From assembly GCA_014529385.2 (NCBI GenBank), contig CM043953.1:79970338-80034337 (forward strand): DNA of 64,000 bases. The letters are read 5' to 3'. The notes under the pieces were generated by a model. That model did not search any database. It was not told the origin of the DNA and was given only the letters and a program-made list of their open reading frames with translations. Position numbers and translations under genes: made by a program. Numbering within the stretch: position 1 is the first letter of the stretch; each line of letters starts with the position of its first letter. The DNA comes from Adiantum capillus-veneris. Taxonomy: Eukaryota > Streptophyta > Polypodiopsida > Polypodiales > Pteridaceae. Positions 59,894 through 64,000 of this stretch are shown here, piece after piece.

Positions 59894-59898
59894 CGTGC

Positions 59899-60517
59899 CA
59901 ATAGAAAAGAACAGACTGAACAGACGTTTAGCACTTCATTTACAATTGAACTGAAAGAGAGACGACACGCGACACGGAGTGGCGAAATTCAAGCCCAGAG
60001 AGTATTGGCCCCAAACCTTGGCGCCCCTTTCGGTATTTCTTTATATTGCATCATCAAAGTACAAGCCAGTACTCCAGACTCTGCACCTTCTCCAGGAAGC
60101 ATGCCAGAGAATGAGCCCTAACCTCATATTTAAAGGCCCTAGGCCCCAAAAGCAATTTACAATAAAAAGCCTTCAAATTGAAAAGCATCTGGTCCAAAAG
60201 CAAAGCCAAAAAGCTGCCTGCATAAATCACGGAAATCCGTATAGTCTGCCACGTCATCAACCAACGCAAAACGCAGAAATCCATACAGCTTGCCACGACA
60301 TCATGCCAACGCAATTTTCGAAAATCTACCACGTCATCAGTTTTTGCGCGCATGTGTGCAAGTCCTGCTTTATTTTAATCCTTTGTCACTTGGGGCCCCA
60401 TCGAACGGGGTCCCCATAAGTCGGTAGGACTTCTTCTTCTGTTACTTCTTCTTCTTAGGATTTAGGCCCCTCGGCTGGTAGCTCCGTTCTTCAGTAGGTC
60501 GGCAGCGGTTTGTTACA
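59899..60517 (-). repeat. 5' LTR of nested element, main piece
   Basis: Continues the LTR begun at 51,470-51,493, starting after the duplicated CGTGC, and ends TTGTTACA against the outer gag. Confidence 0.87.
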
Positions 60518-60522
60518 TAACA

Positions 60523-61654
60523 ACTATGCTTTGGGCAACTATACAGAAGAATCCAGGATTTCTCGAGCAGCGGGATTTCTTAAAGATAATGCTATGCAAT
60601 GGTGGAGTTCAATCGCGACACAACCGCATGTTCCAAGGACCTGGCAAGCTTTCAAGACAGTTTTTGCACGCTGTTACATGACTTCTATGTTTGAAGTCCG
60701 GATTTTGGCAGAGTGGGGCAACTTGAAAACGCTTGCCACCGAAACCATGGATAACCAAAGGTTTCTCGACGTGTACCTTCCAGTGTCCTTCTTTAAGTTC
60801 ATTTCCTTGGTGGACCAGCGCGAGCGCTACACCAATGGACTACCATTACCATTGCAAGAATATTGTCTCTCCAAGCAAGACTCTGCCATGCAAGAGCTTA
60901 TGGACCATGCCGCGGTCGACTATAAACTGATGAAGGAAAAGCTAGAGTTTACCACAGAATAACCTCCGGCTACTAACCACAATCTCGCCAACAAAGAACA
61001 AATTCTCGAGAGTCTCGTGAAAGTCCACAAAGGCCCCGTTTGACACCTCAACAACGAGACACCTTACTACAAGAAGGCCGATATTTTGGATGCTTTCAAA
61101 CAAGACATAACTATTTTGGTTGTCCCCAACGCACTGACAGACCTGCGGAGCCGACTCCCGCGTCAACGGTCAACAGAAACCCAAGACCATCTCCAACCAA
61201 ACGAGCTAAACCGGCCATTGGATTAGAACCTGACATCTATGGCATACGCCTTGAAAGTACAAATGAATTGTGTTGAGCATATGGCAAAGTGGTTTGAAAG
61301 CCCTAACTTTCTTTGACCCAGGCGCTACACAGAACTTCATCCATCCACAATTCTTGAAGCAGATGGACTTTAATTATGATGCAGAGGGTGGAGAAATTGA
61401 AGCTGAGCTAGCCACAGGGCACTCATTGTGCTCTTCTAGTGACTATCCAAGATTATCATGGAAAAGCCGATTTCCACATTATGAAGTTGGGTAATTCTGA
61501 CATTCTATTAGGCATGCCTTGGCATGACAAGAATGATGCGCCTCTCCAGGTTCGGGACCGAACCATCACCGTGATGCAGAAGGGCAAGCCAGTCGTTTGT
61601 CCGAACAAAACCCTGAATGAACTCTCTAGTTGTTTTATAGTTAGATACTTTTGA
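60523..61654 (+). pseudogene. Outer element gag (second part), zinc knuckle and protease
   Basis: Gag resumes as YALGNYTEESRISRAAGF, DNAMQWWSSIATQPHVPRTW and VDQRERYTNGLPLPLQEY, then a knuckle-like FGCFQTRHNYFGCP near 61,070 that lacks a standard first Cys. The protease has ALTFFDPGATQNFIHPQF near 61,295 and, after a frameshift near 61,440, GNSDILLGMPWHDKNDA. There is no reverse transcriptase after it. Confidence 0.78.
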
Positions 61655-61749
61655 ACTTTGTTTGAGAAAGTATTGTTTGAAACTTTGTTTGAAATGGATG
61701 GTATCTGTTTTGAACCTATCTTGGTGCAGATTTAAAATGTTTGACTCTA

Positions 61750-62466
61750 GTTTTAATACTGATTTCAATGATTGATGATCTTACTTCCGGGTGGAGGGTG
61801 AGAAATGATGTTTGCGAATGCTTGTTCATACTCATGGCCCGGACCCTTGTGGTTATTTGCGGGGGGAATATCAAATGCTTGAAAAGTGTTGTTCTACTCA
61901 TGGCCCGACCCTTGTGGTTATTTACGGGGGGAGTATTGTTGTTGTTACTCATGGCCCGGACCTGCATGGTTATTTACGGGGGGAGCATTAGGAAGTCTGA
62001 GCAGTGGTTACCCAGCACCTCCAAACGACGCAGGCTACGGTCTGGGGGGCGTTTGGTTGCAAAAGGCCTCTATATCTCATGGCCCGAACCTTTTTAGGTT
62101 ATTTGCGGAAGGAGTGATGAGGGAGTCGTTGAACAGCTCATGGCCCGGACCTGGTTGCAAGGGGAGCGTTCATCGGCGGCTTTATGTTTCTATGTCATGT
62201 AACATGCATATGTGAGCATTTGTGTTGCATTGTGATGTGCCAACCACTGAATATTCCTAATTGGATGAGATTGCCTGGGTATGTAATTTTAGTGCATCAA
62301 GACACCCGTGGAAGAACAGTGCGGTCTGGGTGTGATGGCTAATTTTACTACACCGGAATATCAAAAGTTCTGATCTGGACGAAAGGAGAAGCCAACACCT
62401 TGATCAAAAGAGCCAAAAGGAGAAGCTAACTCCTTAACAAAAAGAGCAAACTGAATGTCCCTCGGA
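61750..62466 (+). repeat. Noncoding internal repeats of the outer element
   Basis: The inverted counterpart of 49,760-50,640: five CTCATGGCCCGG...GGGGGAG motifs (near 61,832, 61,900, 61,950, 62,078, 62,138) and two 34-bp hairpin units near 62,385-62,435. No coding sequence. Confidence 0.72.
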
Positions 62467-63804
62467 ATGACCCTCGGAACAAAACTATAAATCACAATTG
62501 AAAGGTTTGAACAAGAAAAAGATCAACAATCTTAATAAGAAGGATACTTTTCATTTCATTTGATGATTACAAACTAAAAGAAAGCCTCTCAAGAAATTGA
62601 TAAACAAAAAATGTAGGTGACTGCTTCATTATTTTGAGCAAAAATACCAAAATCTCTATTGATTGAGCTCCATCTAGTAGTATCCTTTGTAAGATCCTGC
62701 AGGAAGGAATAAAAAGAAAGATTTGTTAGATACCATGCACATGAGTGTTCAAGCATGTGTATCAAGAATATATGACATGTCACTAGTACCTTAGGGTTGC
62801 TTTCTATCCAGCCTTAGAAGATTGTTCTCAACTTTCACCTTATTTATATAAGCCTTTGCTGTGGTTGCCTTCAAAACTCCTTTTGTGTTACAACCCAATT
62901 GCCTAGCTAAAGTGGTCAATTGTGACGCCTTCATGCTTTCAATGGGTGTACGCTCCTTTGCCAAGATCTCTTGTATTTGGGCTCTTCTCATTTCATTGCG
63001 GTGGCTTGTGTCACTTGCTTCAATGATAGTTTCATCTCTGTCACCTTTTGCAGGTGGTATTCTTCTTGTAAAGAACACCTTAGCTGACCAAACATCATTT
63101 TTCTGCTTCCAATACTCCATGATTTGTTTGTATTCACTATCATTTGTCACTATAGGTTGTCCATAACGATTAGAAGCAATTAAATCACGCACATCCCTTC
63201 TCTCATCAAGCTGAATCAAGTATGGCAGTAGCTCCTCCAGGAGCATATTGTCAACCATCTTCTCAGCATCAAATTGTGGTGGAAAAATGCAATTGTTTGC
63301 TGGTAAAAGACATCCCTTGTAAGGAGAGTCATCAATAAGCACTCTTCTTTGTGGATCACATTCAAACCCCATGGAAATTTTGGCTAGAGGCTTGAACATT
63401 GCCTCAGCGTTTGGATTGTCGAGTCTAAACAATTTTTGAGTTTGAGCGGTGTAGCAAACATCTTGTGACCAAATTGCAAAGAAAGGCAATGTATCCTCAG
63501 CTAATTTGTTTAGTGCTGCAAGGATTTGATACACATTATTCCTAGTAGCTGTCGACCAAATTGCAACATTAAACCTCTGTAAAATAGTCTTCAAGAATTG
63601 GATGCAACCTGGCCTGAGTATAATATATCTTTTTGAATCCATTTGCACTGAGTTGTGGTGTGAGGATGGTTGAGGGGAACGTTTCAACAATAGACCATTT
63701 AAATCCAATATAATTGTAAGCATGGATTTCTCAACATCTATGCTACATGACGTAGTACCAATTGGCAATAGCTCGTGAGTGGACTTTTCAGTCTCTTTTG
63801 ATGT
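62467..63804 (-). mobile_element. Extra segment inside outer element, probable captured host DNA
   Basis: The nested sister element joins the sequence matching 62,449-62,466 directly to that matching 63,805 onward. The 1.34 kb between is absent there and is not retroelement-like. It carries one long antisense ORF and, beyond its stop, a plausible intron (donor after 62,790, acceptor CCTTCCTGCAG ending near 62,703). Confidence 0.65.
62791..63723 (-). CDS. FCP1/NLI-interacting-factor-like HAD-fold protein, inside LTR element
   Basis: Intact 310-residue ORF from the first ATG at 63,723. The frame is open further upstream to at least 63,768, but without an ATG. Motifs: ILDLNGLLLKR at the N-terminus (the HAD nucleophile Asp is present; the second Asp of DxD is Asn), YIILRPGCIQFLKTILQRFNVAIWS, and VLIDDSPYKG near residue 155, as in FCP1/SCP-type phosphatases. 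The C-terminus (MKASQLTTLARQLGC ... KAYINKV) resembles a SAP-type nucleic-acid-binding helix pair. Relatives dephosphorylate the RNA polymerase II tail or other proteins; loss of the second Asp argues for weak or no catalysis. It lies antisense within an LTR retrotransposon, so its own promoter may be missing. Confidence 0.72.
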   Translation of the reverse strand: MLTIILDLNGLLLKRSPQPSSHHNSVQMDSKRYIILRPGCIQFLKTILQRFNVAIWSTATRNNVYQILAALNKLAEDTLPFFAIWSQDVCYTAQTQKLFRLDNPNAEAMFKPLAKISMGFECDPQRRVLIDDSPYKGCLLPANNCIFPPQFDAEKMVDNMLLEELLPYLIQLDERRDVRDLIASNRYGQPIVTNDSEYKQIMEYWKQKNDVWSAKVFFTRRIPPAKGDRDETIIEASDTSHRNEMRRAQIQEILAKERTPIESMKASQLTTLARQLGCNTKGVLKATTAKAYINKVKVENNLLRLDRKQP

Positions 63805-63881
63805 ATTTTTGAGCTAACTTGAGTTGTTTTATAGATATGTTGTAATCGTGGACGACCGCGATTACTCTCTTTCAAGGGAGA

Positions 63882-64000
63882 TGTCACAAACTGCTGATGT
63901 GTCAAAACCCTGAAGAATGGAGCCAACTTGCAGATGCCGGCCGAGGGGCCTAGACCCTAAGAAGAACAAGCAACAAAAGAAGAAGTCCTCTCAACTTATG
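63882..64000 (+). repeat. 3' LTR start of outer element (cut by window edge)
   Basis: TGTCACAAACTGCTGATG matches the first 119 bases of the LTR at 47,585. Directly upstream, CTCTTTCAAGGGAGA corresponds to the purine-rich tract before the LTR of the nested sister. Confidence 0.87.

Larger units (their letters stand above)
49046..60517 (-). mobile_element. Nested minus-strand relative of the outer element
   Basis: 3' LTR 49,046-49,695, purine-rich tract just inside it (49,696-49,715), internal region to 51,456 with only a collapsed gag, primer site 51,457-51,468, and a 5' LTR split into 51,470-51,493 and 59,899-60,517 by the chromodomain gypsy element. The flanks CAACA (49,041-49,045) and TAACA (60,518-60,522) are a one-mismatch 5-bp target duplication, and the host gag rejoins cleanly across it. 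Without the inner insertion it is about 3 kb long. Confidence 0.82.
47585..64000 (+). mobile_element. Outer Ty3/gypsy-type element, non-autonomous, extends past window
   Basis: 5' LTR 47,585-48,259, primer site 48,261-48,272, gag begun at 48,552, interrupted at 49,046 by a nested minus-strand element, gag resumed at 60,523, protease to 61,654, noncoding repeat region 61,750-62,460, extra DNA with an antisense ORF 62,467-63,804, purine-rich end near 63,872-63,881, and the start of the 3' LTR at 63,882. There is no reverse transcriptase or integrase, so mobilisation would need enzymes from another element. Confidence 0.78.

Overview
This is a transposon-dominated stretch of a land-plant nuclear genome. 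The evidence is a host VPS13-type gene split into small GT-AG exons, plant-style Ty1/copia and Ty3/gypsy LTR retrotransposons with initiator-Met-type primer sites, an antisense LINE with the zinc-binding C-terminus common in plant LINEs, and long (CT)n microsatellites. The size and nesting of the repeats, and LINEs whose ORF1 resembles the L1 ORF1 protein rather than the usual seed-plant type, would suit a large-genome non-seed plant such as a fern, but that is a guess.

Region 1 (1-35,175) is a train of same-orientation non-LTR retrotransposons (LINEs) of two related families, here called A and B. Copies are separated by (CT)n tracts: B end, (CT)n, A fragment, (CT)n, A1, (CT)n, A2, short CT, B1 (broken by a copia element), (CT)n, B2, CT, B3, CT, B4, (CT)n, B5, (CT)n, antisense LINE C, A3, (CT)n. 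Every complete 3' end runs into a CT tract instead of a poly(A) tail, and most 5' ends, including 5'-truncated ones, begin next to one. A2 and B5 are nearly intact. In all five elements where the ORF1/ORF2 border is present, the two ORFs are in the same frame, separated by one stop codon in a context known to be leaky (UAG GGA in A, UGA CGG in B). In family A there is no AUG before the first endonuclease motif, so readthrough to make an ORF1-ORF2 fusion is the simplest model. Both families end in a conserved 3' hairpin.

Region 2 (35,176-44,260) holds the only clear cellular gene that is not inside a transposon: twelve consecutive minus-strand exons (37,308-41,092) for the N-terminal lipid-transfer part of a VPS13-like protein. 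The first exon and the rest of the gene are outside the window or lost. Around it are decayed copia and LTR remnants and unassigned AT-rich DNA.

Region 3 (44,261-64,000) is a stack of Ty3/gypsy-type elements. A decayed gag-pro-RT-RNase H element is followed by a 675-bp LTR that starts a plus-strand element running past the window end. Its gag is interrupted by a minus-strand relative (49,046-60,517). The 5' LTR of that relative is interrupted in turn by a complete 8.4-kb chromodomain-bearing gypsy element (51,494-59,893) with 1,479-bp LTRs and a perfect 5-bp target duplication. Between the protease and 3' LTR of the outermost element lies about 1.3 kb of extra DNA with an intact antisense 310-codon ORF for an FCP1/NLI-type HAD-fold protein, apparently a captured host gene.
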